Translations under genes and position numbers: made by a program
The notes under the pieces: generated by a model
Databases searched by the model: none
What the model saw: only the letters and a program-made list of their open reading frames with translations
What the model was told of the DNA's origin: nothing
Source of the DNA: Polyangium jinanense
Lineage (GTDB): Bacteria > Myxococcota > Polyangia > Polyangiales > Polyangiaceae
DNA length: 64,000 nucleotides
NCBI RefSeq assembly: GCF_028435365.1
Contig: NZ_JAGTJJ010000024.1
Span: forward strand, 103,280 to 167,279
Reading direction: 5' to 3'
Shown here: positions 17,525 through 25,945 of the stretch, piece after piece
Layout of the letters: each line of letters opens with the position of its first letter
Numbering within the stretch: the stretch's first letter is position 1

Positions 17525-19273
17525 TCAATCTCCACGGTGCGAGTGTCGCCCCGACGAGGGGCGGCTCTCGTTCACCGGGATCTCGACGCGCGGCACCTCG
17601 TCGCGCACGTGCTCGGTCCCCGCATCTTTCCACACCGGCACCGAGCGGCTGAACACCTCCAGCCGCTCGATCTCCTCGTCGTCGACGAGGCACCGCAAGC
17701 CGAGCACCGCCTGGTTGATCCCCGTGAAGCCGAGCGCCTTCGCCAGCGCGCGCAGCCGGTCCTGCTCGTCTTCCTGCGGCTCCGAGGGGATCGAGATCGC
17801 CTCGCCCGACGGCGTTTCCAGGTGCCCTCGCAACGCCGAGAGCGCGCTCCGCGACGGGCCCACGATCTCGCGCGCGAGCTGCCGCGCCGCGATCCCGCCC
17901 CGCACGAGGTACTGCTCGCGCAAGAGCTGCGCGTTTGTCCGACCAACCCGCGCGATGAGCAGCGCTTGATCTTGCCAGTCGCAGATCCGCTGCAGGCTGT
18001 AGGTCGTGTTGAAGAAGATGCGCGGCGTCGGCATGAACGCGAGCGCATGCGCCGAGTCGATCCGCTCCTCCGCGAGGCGCGCCACGTCCTCGTCGTTGAG
18101 CCCATCGATGAGGCCGAGATCGCTGCCCCGGATCGGCGCCGTGTTCCCCACGCCGAGCATCGTCGCCGCCCGATCCGTCACCGCGCGTAGCACGCGCTCG
18201 CCGAGCAGCGCCACGGCCACGCCCACGATCAGCGCGCCCTTGTAGCCCTGGAACAGGTAGCCCTTCTCCGCGGTGCTCGCCGCCTCCGGGCCGTCGAGCA
18301 GCGCCACGCCGAGGAAGAGCGTCGCCACACTCACGATCAGCAGTGTCCGCGCCGCGAACGCCATCATGCGCGCGGTCGAATCGTTGCTGGCCGAACGAAA
18401 CAGGATCTGCCCGAGGTTCAGCGTGAACGACACCGTGCAAGCCGCGCCCACGGAGAGCGCGATGAGATGCCGGAGCTCGTTCTCGCTCCGCGCGTACCGG
18501 ACCAGGATCACCGCGCAGGCGGTGAGGATCGCCGACGCGATGAACCCGAAGATCGTCGCGTGCCGCGCCATGCGCTGCACCGACTCGCGCATGAGCTCGT
18601 TCTCGTAGGCCCACATGCGCTCGACCTTCTCGCGGAGCTCGAGCCGATCCCGTATCGCCGTGCCCGGCGCGTAGCCCACCTTCAGCCGGAAATCGCCGCG
18701 CGCGAAGCGACGCTCGACCAGCATCGCCGAGCACACCGCGAGGATCATCGGCATCGCGCAGGCCCCGAGCACGCGCAGCCGCACGATCGGCGACGTGCTC
18801 CACTCCGCGAGATCCTGGTAGGCGACGGCGAGGATCCCGCCGAGGCAAGCGAAGATGATCCACCGCACGAACGACGGCGCGATGAGCGCGAGGAACCCGA
18901 GCAGCGCGCGGAAGCGGTCCTCGCCCGCCTGCATCGACTCGGCGAAGGATGCGCCGATGAGCGTGTGCAGGAAGAACACCACGACCCCGATCGCGAGCCC
19001 CGATCCGATCTCCGCGACGTACTGCGGGCGGTTCGGCGCGACGTACCGGAAGAACAGCACAGCGCCGGCGTAGGCCGCGATCACGAGGAGCGCGACCACG
19101 AGCGCGCCGCGAACCGCCGATCGGGGTTCGGCCGGGCGGACCAAAGGTGAGCCCTCGACGATCCGGGGCGGCGGCGTGGCGGCGGTGCGGGCCGCCTCGG
19201 CGCTCTTGCCGGGCACGTGCCGCAGGGTCGGCGGCGACACCGGCGATTCGGCGGGGGGCGCGGGATCGGGCAA
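17525..19273 (-). CDS. Unrecognised multi-pass membrane protein
   Basis: About 582 aa with roughly eight hydrophobic helices between residues 50 and 400, for example GALVVALLVIAAYAGAVLFF and LAIGVVVFFLHTLIGASF, then a soluble helical C-terminal region (about 400-582). I recognise no family and no catalytic motif. The start is uncertain. I chose TTG at 19273 because GGAGG lies 7 nt upstream (19281-19285). The frame stays open to 19696, but that extension is Arg-rich and overlaps another gene, so it is probably not translated. Its end is 6 nt from the der stop, in convergent orientation. A signalling or transport role cannot be decided. Confidence 0.7.
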   Translation of the reverse strand: MPDPAPPAESPVSPPTLRHVPGKSAEAARTAATPPPRIVEGSPLVRPAEPRSAVRGALVVALLVIAAYAGAVLFFRYVAPNRPQYVAEIGSGLAIGVVVFFLHTLIGASFAESMQAGEDRFRALLGFLALIAPSFVRWIIFACLGGILAVAYQDLAEWSTSPIVRLRVLGACAMPMILAVCSAMLVERRFARGDFRLKVGYAPGTAIRDRLELREKVERMWAYENELMRESVQRMARHATIFGFIASAILTACAVILVRYARSENELRHLIALSVGAACTVSFTLNLGQILFRSASNDSTARMMAFAARTLLIVSVATLFLGVALLDGPEAASTAEKGYLFQGYKGALIVGVAVALLGERVLRAVTDRAATMLGVGNTAPIRGSDLGLIDGLNDEDVARLAEERIDSAHALAFMPTPRIFFNTTYSLQRICDWQDQALLIARVGRTNAQLLREQYLVRGGIAARQLAREIVGPSRSALSALRGHLETPSGEAISIPSEPQEDEQDRLRALAKALGFTGINQAVLGLRCLVDDEEIERLEVFSRSVPVWKDAGTEHVRDEVPRVEIPVNESRPSSGRHSHRGD

Positions 19274-19332
19274 GGCAGGACCTCCGCCTGCATCGTACCT
19301 GCCCGCGCTCCCCTCCCCGGCTCGAAATCGCG

Positions 19333-19713
19333 TCAACGCCGCATCGACGACATCGTCCGGCGCGAGCCGCGGTGCGAGAGCGTGCGGTCGTCGGGCTCGT
19401 CGATCTCGTAGATCTCGGCGTCCGGCGGCGGGCGGACGGCCTTGCCGTGCAATCCTCCGGGATGCTCGCCGCTCTCGTAGCGGGCGTCGCTCTCCTGGCT
19501 GCTGATGCCGCCCGCCTGAGCTTCGGCGATGCGCCGGATCGTGCGCTCGTCGGCTTGCTTCGGCCTCGTGCGGACCACGCGCCTTCCGGCCCCGAGACGT
19601 CCCCTTTGAACGAACCAGACCGCCGCGGCCACGGCCGAAATGAGCCCGGCCGCGCGCTGGATGCCGCGCCAGGCTCCCCGGACGCGGCGTTGCCACCTGC
19701 GAGGAATGTTCAT
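19333..19713 (-). CDS. Small basic membrane-anchored hypothetical protein (126 aa)
   Basis: Starting at the ATG at 19713, the protein has a very basic N-terminus, one weak hydrophobic segment (AAGLISAVAAAVWFVQRG, about residues 20-37) and a hydrophilic tail ending in many Arg and Ser. No known domain is visible. It lies about 60 nt upstream of the membrane protein gene on the same strand and may be co-transcribed. The composition fits a single-pass protein with a cytoplasmic tail. The longer frame reaching 19872 runs through a terminator hairpin and is unlikely to be used. Confidence 0.55.
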   Translation of the reverse strand: MNIPRRWQRRVRGAWRGIQRAAGLISAVAAAVWFVQRGRLGAGRRVVRTRPKQADERTIRRIAEAQAGGISSQESDARYESGEHPGGLHGKAVRPPPDAEIYEIDEPDDRTLSHRGSRRTMSSMRR

Positions 19714-19779
19714 GGGTGAAAGGCTGGGGAGGCGAGTCGCGATCGTAAAGCGCTGCCGGCGCGGGCAGTGTGCGGCACG

Positions 19780-19820
19780 AAAAAGCACGCGGCGGGAACG
19801 AGTGGCCTCATTCCCGCCGC
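19780..19820 (-). terminator. Rho-independent terminator
   Basis: On the minus strand a perfect 10-bp stem (19811-19820 with 19789-19798, GCGGCGGGAA type) with a 12-nt loop is followed within a few bases by TTTTT (19780-19784). It lies 22 nt past the stop of the 19842-20534 gene. Confidence 0.75.
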
Positions 19821-19841
19821 AATGCCTTCTCGCGCGCTTCG

Positions 19842-20534
19842 TTACTTCTGCGTCGCCTTCCGCATCTGGCACATCAGGTCACAGACCTCGAGCGGCAAGG
19901 TCTCGCGCTTCGTCTTCTCCTTCACGACCGGATCCGTCTTCTTGGGCTCGGTCGATTTCACGTTCGTGTTCGGACCCGTCCGCTGCGTGACCTTCGTCTT
20001 CTCGGACGCGGTCGCCTCCTTCGTGGACGGCGTCGTCGCCTTCACCTCGGCAGGCGGGGCCGGCGGCGTCGCGGCGCGCTTGAGGGCCACCTCGAAATGG
20101 GGCGAGACGCGACCGCCCAGGGTCATCGGCTCGGCCTTCGGGCGCGCGCTCGCGGCGCCGATTGCCATCGCCGAGACCAGGATGGCGCCCACGGCGGCGA
20201 CGGCCCACCGCCCCTTGCGGCTTTGCGTCTCGACCACCTCGGCGCGCGGCTCGGGGGCCGGGAGCGGGGCGGGCTCGGGCGCGCCGAATGGGAAGATCGG
20301 CGCGTGCGGCAGGACGGGCGTGGCCGGCTTTGGCGCCTCGGCCGTGGCTGCCAGGGCTTTCAGATCGATGATGCCGGAGTCATCGGAGCGCGCGCTCGTT
20401 TGATTCGTCGTGGGTGCGTCGTTCGAGGCCTGGGCCACGAGTGAGCTCAGCGAAAACATCACCGAGCCGTCCTCACGCGTTCCCGGGGCCCCCCTCGAGG
20501 ACATCGTTGGATTGGATCGAGGAATGCTCTTCAT
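19842..20534 (-). CDS. Single-pass membrane protein with MFSLSSL / GIIDLKAL N-terminal motifs
   Basis: A 230-aa protein. The N-terminus carries the short motif GTREDGSVMFSLSSL and then DDSGIIDLKALA near residue 50. I remember similar motif pairs in other myxobacterial membrane proteins of unknown function. A Pro-rich linker, one transmembrane helix (WAVAAVGAILVSAMAIGAA, about residues 109-127) and a Thr/Lys-rich outer region follow, ending in VCDLMCQMRKA. No enzyme signature is seen. A terminator closes the gene downstream and the upstream region is shared with a divergent esterase gene. It could be a TonB-like or scaffold protein; this is a guess. Confidence 0.7.
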   Translation of the reverse strand: MKSIPRSNPTMSSRGAPGTREDGSVMFSLSSLVAQASNDAPTTNQTSARSDDSGIIDLKALAATAEAPKPATPVLPHAPIFPFGAPEPAPLPAPEPRAEVVETQSRKGRWAVAAVGAILVSAMAIGAASARPKAEPMTLGGRVSPHFEVALKRAATPPAPPAEVKATTPSTKEATASEKTKVTQRTGPNTNVKSTEPKKTDPVVKEKTKRETLPLEVCDLMCQMRKATQK

Positions 20535-20789
20535 GGCTCGTTTCTCGCTTTCTCCACGTTCACGGGTTCGGAGGCGCTGCCCCCGGCCCGAATGGCGACG
20601 GTCACTGCATTCGACGCACGACTGCGATGGAAGTTTTGGTGACCAGGCAAAAGTGCACGAAGGCTGAAATCACTCCGTAGGGGACGGGGCGCGAGCGCCC
20701 GGCTTGGTCCGGGGCGGGGCTCGTGGTAGCTCTGCCGGCTCGCGTGGACGGCCGACTTTTCCGGTCGAACGCGGCCATTTCCCCCTTCG

Positions 20790-23768
20790 ATGCGCCCTCG
20801 GTTCCTCCTCCCGCTCGTGCTCGCCGCCCTCGCCGGCCCCCCGGCTTGCCGCCCGCCGGCCGAGCATGGCGTCGAGCAGCGCCCGCCTCCGCGCGCCGAG
20901 GCGTCGGTGCTGGCTCCCGCGGCGCCGGATGCCGCGCCCGGAGCCGTCTGCACGCCCGGTGAGGGCCGTTGCACCTCCGAGGACGTCGCGCTCGTTTGCC
21001 AGGGCGGTGAACGCTGGGTGGAAGAGCGCTGCGGCGAGGGATCGACCTGCCTCGGCGCAGGCTGCGTCTCCCTCCGCGCCGAAGGAAATCCGCCGGTCGC
21101 GCTCGCTCGGGAGGCGCTCCTCGCGCCGCAGGGCGAAGGCTGGTTCGACGCGTGGACCGCCGTGGGTCCGCTCCCGGGCCCCTTACCCGAAGGCGAAGCG
21201 ACGATGTCCCCCGACGCCGGCGCCCCGCCCTCGCCGCGCCCGATCTGCGCGAAGGACGGTTACGTCGACGTCCACGAGAAGGCCGATTCGAAAAAAGGCC
21301 CGAAGCCGCCGACCCATTTCGTCCTGTCGGGCCACCTCGTCTCCGGCCGCGCGCAGCGCATCCTGCTCGCCGCGGGTGTCTCCGGCCACGTGCGGATTTC
21401 CTTGGGCGGAAAGCGCATCCTCGACACCACGCGCGAGGCCGATCCCCCGCCCTTCCGCGACGAGACGCGGATCCCGCTCGACCTCGATCGGGGCGTCCAT
21501 CGAATCGTCGTCGAGGTCGAGCAACCGACCCCTGCGCCCACGGGCTTCTGGCTCCGCGCCCGCTCCCCTTCCGGCGGACCCGCGCCGGACCTGCTCTTCG
21601 CCACGGCCCCCGAGGCCACGTGCACGCCGGCCGAGCTCCTGCGGGCCGAGATCCAGAAAAAACCCACGGCCACGGGATTCGAGGTCTCCGTGCGGCCCGC
21701 GTGGGTCGGCCTCGGCCCTCGGAAACCGCAGGATCTTCCCTACCGCGCCGAGCTCGCCTCCGAAAAAGCCGAGGCCCGCCTGCTCGGCGAGGGCCTCGTC
21801 CCCGCCGCCTCGCTCGGCACCCCCGAGGGCGCGTTTTCCCTCCCCATTCCCTTCGAAAAAACCGGGACGACCGACCTCCGTCTCCGCCTCGGCGCAGCGC
21901 CCGGGACCGAGCAGAAGATCCCGCTCGTCTACCGCGGGTCCTTACAAAAACGCGTCATCGCACTCGCGGGCAAACGCGAAACCATCGAGAGCTCTTCGGC
22001 CACCCGCGGCGAAAAAGACAGCCTCCTCGCCCATATCGACGGCCTCGTCGAGAACCTCGCGCAAAACGATCCCGACATCTCCTGGATCAAGCGTCAGACC
22101 GACGAAGCCGAGGCCCTCCTCGCCTCGCTCGAAAAGGGGGAAAACCCCTACGCCGGCCGGTTCGGCATCCAGCGCCGCGCCTATCGCAGCCCGCTCGACG
22201 GCCGCCTCCAGCCGTACGTCCTTCACGTCCCGCGGGCCTATCGCCCCGGGGGCAAACCGCTCCCGCTCGTCGTCGCCTCCCATGGACTCGGCAATCGCCC
22301 GGAGATCGCGCTGCGGGTCGTCGTCGGCGAGGCGCCCGAGGCTGGCTTCAACGGTCTGCTCGAAGCGCGCCATTTCCCGGGTTTGCCCGACCTCGGCGCG
22401 TTCATCGTCGCGCCGTGGCACTTCGGCAATGCGGGCCAGCGCCACCTCGGCGAGGACGACGTCCTCCGGGTCATCGCCGAGGTCCGCGCGCATTTCCCCA
22501 TCGACGAGCGCCGCATCTCCATCACGGGCTACTCGCTCGGCGGCACGGTCGCGTTTTACCTCCCCTTCCATTACCCGGACCTCTTCTCCGCCTCGGCCCC
22601 GCTCTGCGGCTATCCGAACCTGCTCGGCTGGGAGAGCATCCGCAAAGCCCCGCACACACCCTGGGAAGACGTTCTTCTCGCCAAACGCTACATCGTGAAC
22701 TGGGCCGAAAATGGCCAGCACGTGCCGCTCTTCATCGTCCACGGCGGAAAGGACGATCCCACCCGCTCGCAGCTCGTCGCCGATCGTTATCGCTCCCTCG
22801 GCTATCCCTACAAGTTCGACGTCCAGGAGGATCTCGACCACAACGTCTGGGATTATGGCTACGAGGACGGCGACATGATCGGATGGCTGAAATCGCATCG
22901 CCGGCCGAAAGCTCCGGAGCGCGTCCGGTTCGTCACGGGCGAATGGCGGTACGACCGGGCGCACTGGGTGCGCCTGCTCGGCATGGAGGTCGAGGACAAA
23001 TTCGCCGAGATCGACGCGCGCCATTCGAAGGCGGACGGCATCACGGTGAAGACCCGCAACGTGGAGTCGTTCGCCCTCGATCTAGCGCAACTCTCGCTGC
23101 GCGAAGGCGCGGGCGTCACCGTGGACGGCGCGGCGATCGAAGGGCCTTTCGCGGCGGGGATGCTCTGGCTCGTCAAGAAGGGCGGCGCGTTCGTCCGCGT
23201 GCCCGAAGAACCCTCGCGCAAAGGGCGCAAGCGGGCAGGCATCTCGGGCCCGCTCGACGACATCGATCGCCACGGCCGCCTCGTCGTTTACGGCACCCAG
23301 GATCCGACGCAGATCGAGACGAACCGCCTCGTCGCCGAGCATTTCGCCTCCTTCGACACCTTCGCGGCCCGTTTCCCGGTGAAATCGGACGTCGAGATCA
23401 CCGACGCCGAGATCGATTCCCGCAGCCTCGTCCTCATCGGAAACCCCCGCTCGAACCGGGTCACCGCGCTCCTCGAAAGCGCGCTCCCCATGCGCTTCGA
23501 GCCCTCCGCCGTCACGTTCCGCGGCAAGCGGCACGAGGGCGAGGACGTCGGGCTCTCCTTCATTTATCCCCACCCGCGCAACCCGGACGAATACGTCGTC
23601 GTACACGCCGGCGTGGGCTCCGCCGGCACCCTCGCGAGCCGCCACCTCCCGCGCTTCGCCCCCGATTTCGTCGTCTATGACGGACGCATGACGGTCCAGC
23701 GTGGTGGTCACTTGCTCGACCGGCGCGTGGCGATCGACGGCGGCGTCTTCGGGATCGACTGGAATTGA
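20790..23768 (+). CDS. Large secreted esterase (alpha/beta hydrolase), probable lipoprotein
   Basis: A 992-aa exported protein with an N-terminal hydrophobic signal ending in a possible lipobox (PPACRPP) and a short Cys-rich region. The catalytic part, about residues 460-700, is a prolyl-oligopeptidase-type or feruloyl-esterase-type hydrolase. The nucleophile elbow is TGYSLGG (Ser582), HGGKDDP gives candidate acid Asp655 or Asp656, and DLDHNVW gives His684. The N-terminal 450 residues are beta-rich and may bind substrate. The last 250 residues form a second module of unknown type. Its stop lies 31 nt before a pectin-acetylesterase-like gene, so the pair may act on plant or microbial polymers. 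Confidence 0.85.
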   Translation: MRPRFLLPLVLAALAGPPACRPPAEHGVEQRPPPRAEASVLAPAAPDAAPGAVCTPGEGRCTSEDVALVCQGGERWVEERCGEGSTCLGAGCVSLRAEGNPPVALAREALLAPQGEGWFDAWTAVGPLPGPLPEGEATMSPDAGAPPSPRPICAKDGYVDVHEKADSKKGPKPPTHFVLSGHLVSGRAQRILLAAGVSGHVRISLGGKRILDTTREADPPPFRDETRIPLDLDRGVHRIVVEVEQPTPAPTGFWLRARSPSGGPAPDLLFATAPEATCTPAELLRAEIQKKPTATGFEVSVRPAWVGLGPRKPQDLPYRAELASEKAEARLLGEGLVPAASLGTPEGAFSLPIPFEKTGTTDLRLRLGAAPGTEQKIPLVYRGSLQKRVIALAGKRETIESSSATRGEKDSLLAHIDGLVENLAQNDPDISWIKRQTDEAEALLASLEKGENPYAGRFGIQRRAYRSPLDGRLQPYVLHVPRAYRPGGKPLPLVVASHGLGNRPEIALRVVVGEAPEAGFNGLLEARHFPGLPDLGAFIVAPWHFGNAGQRHLGEDDVLRVIAEVRAHFPIDERRISITGYSLGGTVAFYLPFHYPDLFSASAPLCGYPNLLGWESIRKAPHTPWEDVLLAKRYIVNWAENGQHVPLFIVHGGKDDPTRSQLVADRYRSLGYPYKFDVQEDLDHNVWDYGYEDGDMIGWLKSHRRPKAPERVRFVTGEWRYDRAHWVRLLGMEVEDKFAEIDARHSKADGITVKTRNVESFALDLAQLSLREGAGVTVDGAAIEGPFAAGMLWLVKKGGAFVRVPEEPSRKGRKRAGISGPLDDIDRHGRLVVYGTQDPTQIETNRLVAEHFASFDTFAARFPVKSDVEITDAEIDSRSLVLIGNPRSNRVTALLESALPMRFEPSAVTFRGKRHEGEDVGLSFIYPHPRNPDEYVVVHAGVGSAGTLASRHLPRFAPDFVVYDGRMTVQRGGHLLDRRVAIDGGVFGIDWN

Positions 23769-23793
23769 GTTCCCTTCCGGGACACCTTAGCGT
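23765..23793 (+). promoter_or_regulatory. Promoter TTGAGT-17-TAGCGT, 6 nt before the start codon
   Basis: TTGAGT (23765-23770) overlaps the stop codon of the upstream esterase. Exactly 17 nt later is TAGCGT (23788-23793), and the ATG at 23800 follows after 6 nt, with no ribosome binding site. Confidence 0.55.
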
Positions 23794-23799
23794 CGATCC

Positions 23800-25041
23800 A
23801 TGCGCACGCACTCGATCCCGTGGCTTGGTTTCGCCGCGCTCGTGACCGCTCTTTGCGCGGGCTGCGGCGGTGATTCGGAACCTCTCACGACGTCGGGCCT
23901 CCTGACCGGCGGCAGTGCGTCGAGCGGCGCGGGAGGAGCCGGGGGCGCGGGTGGAGGAGGCGGCGGCGGCGCCGGGCCGACGTGTTCACCCGAGGGCCCT
24001 TTCGACGGCCCCGCCATCAAACCGATCGACGCGCCGCCCGGCGAATGGACCTGGATTCCGGTCGACGGCGCGAAGTGTCGCGACGGCTCGCCCACGGGGT
24101 TCGGCATTCGCCCGCAGACGGGCTCGGACAAACTCGTTCTCTACCTCGAAGGCGGCGGCGCCTGCTTCAATGGCACGACCTGCGGCATCAACCCGGGCAG
24201 CTTCGGCTCCGTCACGTTCGCTGGCTGGAAAGGGACGGTCGGCAATGGCGGCATCTTCGACACGGGCAATGACGAAAATCCGGTCAAGGACTGGAACATG
24301 GTCTACGTCCCGTATTGCTCGGGCGACATCCACGCGGGGAACGCGAACAACGTCGACATCCCCGGCGCGCTCACGCCGAAGGATCAAGCGTTCGTCGGGT
24401 ACACGAACCTTTATCTCTACCTGAAGCGCATCCTCCCCACGTTCCCCGGTTTGTCGAAGGTCCTGCTCACGGGCATCAGCGCGGGCGGGTTCGGCGCGGC
24501 GTACAACTACGATCGCGTGGCGCAGGCATTTTGCCCGACGCCCGTGGTCCTGATCGACGACTCCGGCCCGCCGATGTCGGATTCGTACATCGCCCCCTGC
24601 TTGCAGGATCGCTGGCGCACGCTCTGGAACCTGAAAGAAACGCTGCCGGCCGATTGCGCCGACTGCACCGGCGCGGACGGCGGCGGGATCGTCCATTACG
24701 TGGACTACATCGGCAAGAAGTACCCGACGAGCCGGCTCGGGCTCATCTCGTCGACACGCGACAGCGTGATCACGCTCTTCTTCGGGTACGGCAAGAACGA
24801 CTGCCAGAACATCGACGGCATCACCACCGCCGTCTCGGGCGAGGTGTACGCGCAAGGGCTCGACGAGCTGCGCAAGACGCACATGAATGGCCCCGGCAAC
24901 TGGGCGACGTACTACGTCGACAGCACGATGCACACGTACCTGCTCACCGGGCTCTACTCGACGGGCGTGAACGGGAAGAAGCTCTCGGACTGGGTCGGCG
25001 ACGTCGTGAACGACGGGCCGATGGAGCACATCGGGCCCTGA
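23800..25041 (+). CDS. Pectin acetylesterase / Notum-type secreted hydrolase (lipoprotein)
   Basis: The lipoprotein signal ends in LCAGC and is followed by a Gly/Ala/Ser linker. The domain from about residue 75 has the family hallmarks: LYLEGGGACFN, PYCSGDIHAG and GISAGGFGA with nucleophile Ser227. Asp321 (STRDS) is a candidate acid and His378 (STMHTYL) the base. Six or more Cys suggest disulfides. The family removes acetyl or other acyl groups from polysaccharides or proteins; the substrate here is unknown. At 413 aa it has normal length. A bidirectional terminator follows, so this gene ends its transcript. Confidence 0.9.
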   Translation: MRTHSIPWLGFAALVTALCAGCGGDSEPLTTSGLLTGGSASSGAGGAGGAGGGGGGGAGPTCSPEGPFDGPAIKPIDAPPGEWTWIPVDGAKCRDGSPTGFGIRPQTGSDKLVLYLEGGGACFNGTTCGINPGSFGSVTFAGWKGTVGNGGIFDTGNDENPVKDWNMVYVPYCSGDIHAGNANNVDIPGALTPKDQAFVGYTNLYLYLKRILPTFPGLSKVLLTGISAGGFGAAYNYDRVAQAFCPTPVVLIDDSGPPMSDSYIAPCLQDRWRTLWNLKETLPADCADCTGADGGGIVHYVDYIGKKYPTSRLGLISSTRDSVITLFFGYGKNDCQNIDGITTAVSGEVYAQGLDELRKTHMNGPGNWATYYVDSTMHTYLLTGLYSTGVNGKKLSDWVGDVVNDGPMEHIGP

Positions 25042-25049
25042 AAAAGGAA

Positions 25050-25080
25050 CGAGGAGCCGGGGGAGGGACCCGGCCCCTCG
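25050..25080. terminator. Bidirectional terminator between convergent genes
   Basis: CGAGGAGCCGGG (25050-25061) pairs with CCCGGCCCCTCG (25069-25080) with one mismatch and a 7-nt loop. TTT follows on the plus strand, and a T-rich run (complement of 25041-25047) follows on the minus strand. It serves the esterase gene and the 25108-25824 gene. Confidence 0.7.
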
Positions 25081-25107
25081 TTTAAGGGGTGCGTTCGAGC
25101 ACTGGGA

Positions 25108-25824
25108 TCAGCGCTGCGCGACGCGACGCGGGCGGAGCGAGACCGACGCGATGCGGAGCGGCTCGACGGTGTCCTCGCCGAGCGCCATGACGAAGTCGTC
25201 GTTCGCCGTGAGCACGGAATCACCCGCGATCACGAAACGCTCGCCGCCCTCGCCTTCCGCGACGAGCTGATCCTGCGGCACGATCTGGCCTTCGCGCAGG
25301 GTCGCGTCGAGGACACGCACGTCGGACGAGGTGCTCGTCGCGCGCAGCGTGACCCACGCGCTCACGGGCGTCGGCAGGGTCGCGAAGGACGTGTTCCCCG
25401 CGAAACCCGCGTACACCCAGGGGGTGTCCTTGGCCATTCGCTTCCAGCCGGCGCCTTGCTCGTCTTGCACGTAAAACGCGCCGTGCGCCGCGTCCGCGAT
25501 GAGCCGTCGCGTCTCGCCATTCGCGCCCGTCGCGATCACGTCGGCATACACGAGACGGCCATCCGGGCCGAGCTCGGCGTATTCCATCACCTTCATCGCA
25601 GCGACCTGCGAGACGCCCGAAAGCGTCTCCGAGCCATCGCTGCGGACCGTGCGCTCGACACGTGCATGAGGCACCGAGCCCTGGGAGAACACGTAGACAT
25701 GGTCTCCTGCCAGGGCGGGCGCCTCCACGCACGCCTCACGCGAGGAGGCGGCGTTCCCGCAGCCCGCCGAAAGCGAAGCCACGAGCGCCGAGAGAACCAG
25801 AGCGGAGATGTGTTGCGTCTTCAT
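25108..25824 (-). CDS. Secreted lipoprotein of unknown function (238 aa)
   Basis: The signal peptide ends in LSAGC (Cys about residue 22). The mature protein is beta-rich with no recognised motif. It lacks transmembrane segments after the signal and has a single extra Cys (EACVEAP), which could form a disulfide. The region just before the start holds a perfect 8-bp inverted repeat over the presumed promoter, suggesting regulation by a repressor or hairpin. It faces the pectin-acetylesterase-like gene across a shared terminator; no functional link is visible. Confidence 0.78.
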   Translation of the reverse strand: MKTQHISALVLSALVASLSAGCGNAASSREACVEAPALAGDHVYVFSQGSVPHARVERTVRSDGSETLSGVSQVAAMKVMEYAELGPDGRLVYADVIATGANGETRRLIADAAHGAFYVQDEQGAGWKRMAKDTPWVYAGFAGNTSFATLPTPVSAWVTLRATSTSSDVRVLDATLREGQIVPQDQLVAEGEGGERFVIAGDSVLTANDDFVMALGEDTVEPLRIASVSLRPRRVAQR

Positions 25825-25852
25825 GGCACCCCTAATCGAGCGACGGGGTGCC
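25825..25852 (-). promoter_or_regulatory. Perfect inverted repeat at the start of a lipoprotein gene
   Basis: GGCACCCC (25825-25832) and GGGGTGCC (25845-25852) pair perfectly around 12 nt. The repeat directly abuts the start codon. A candidate -35 TTGAAA (upstream on the minus strand) and -10 TCGATT at 17 nt would place the repeat over the core promoter. Confidence 0.5.
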
Positions 25853-25945
25853 GTTATTTCAAGACGTCGCGATTTTTTCTTTCGGCGGACGCGGGAGGTC
25901 CGAAGGACGAACCCTCGCGATCCTGATCACACGCGCGCGGCGTCG

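Noticed and set aside
17525..19696. Membrane protein reading frame extended to 19696
   Set aside because: The extra 141 residues are Arg-rich, overlap the 126-aa gene and lack membrane or domain features.
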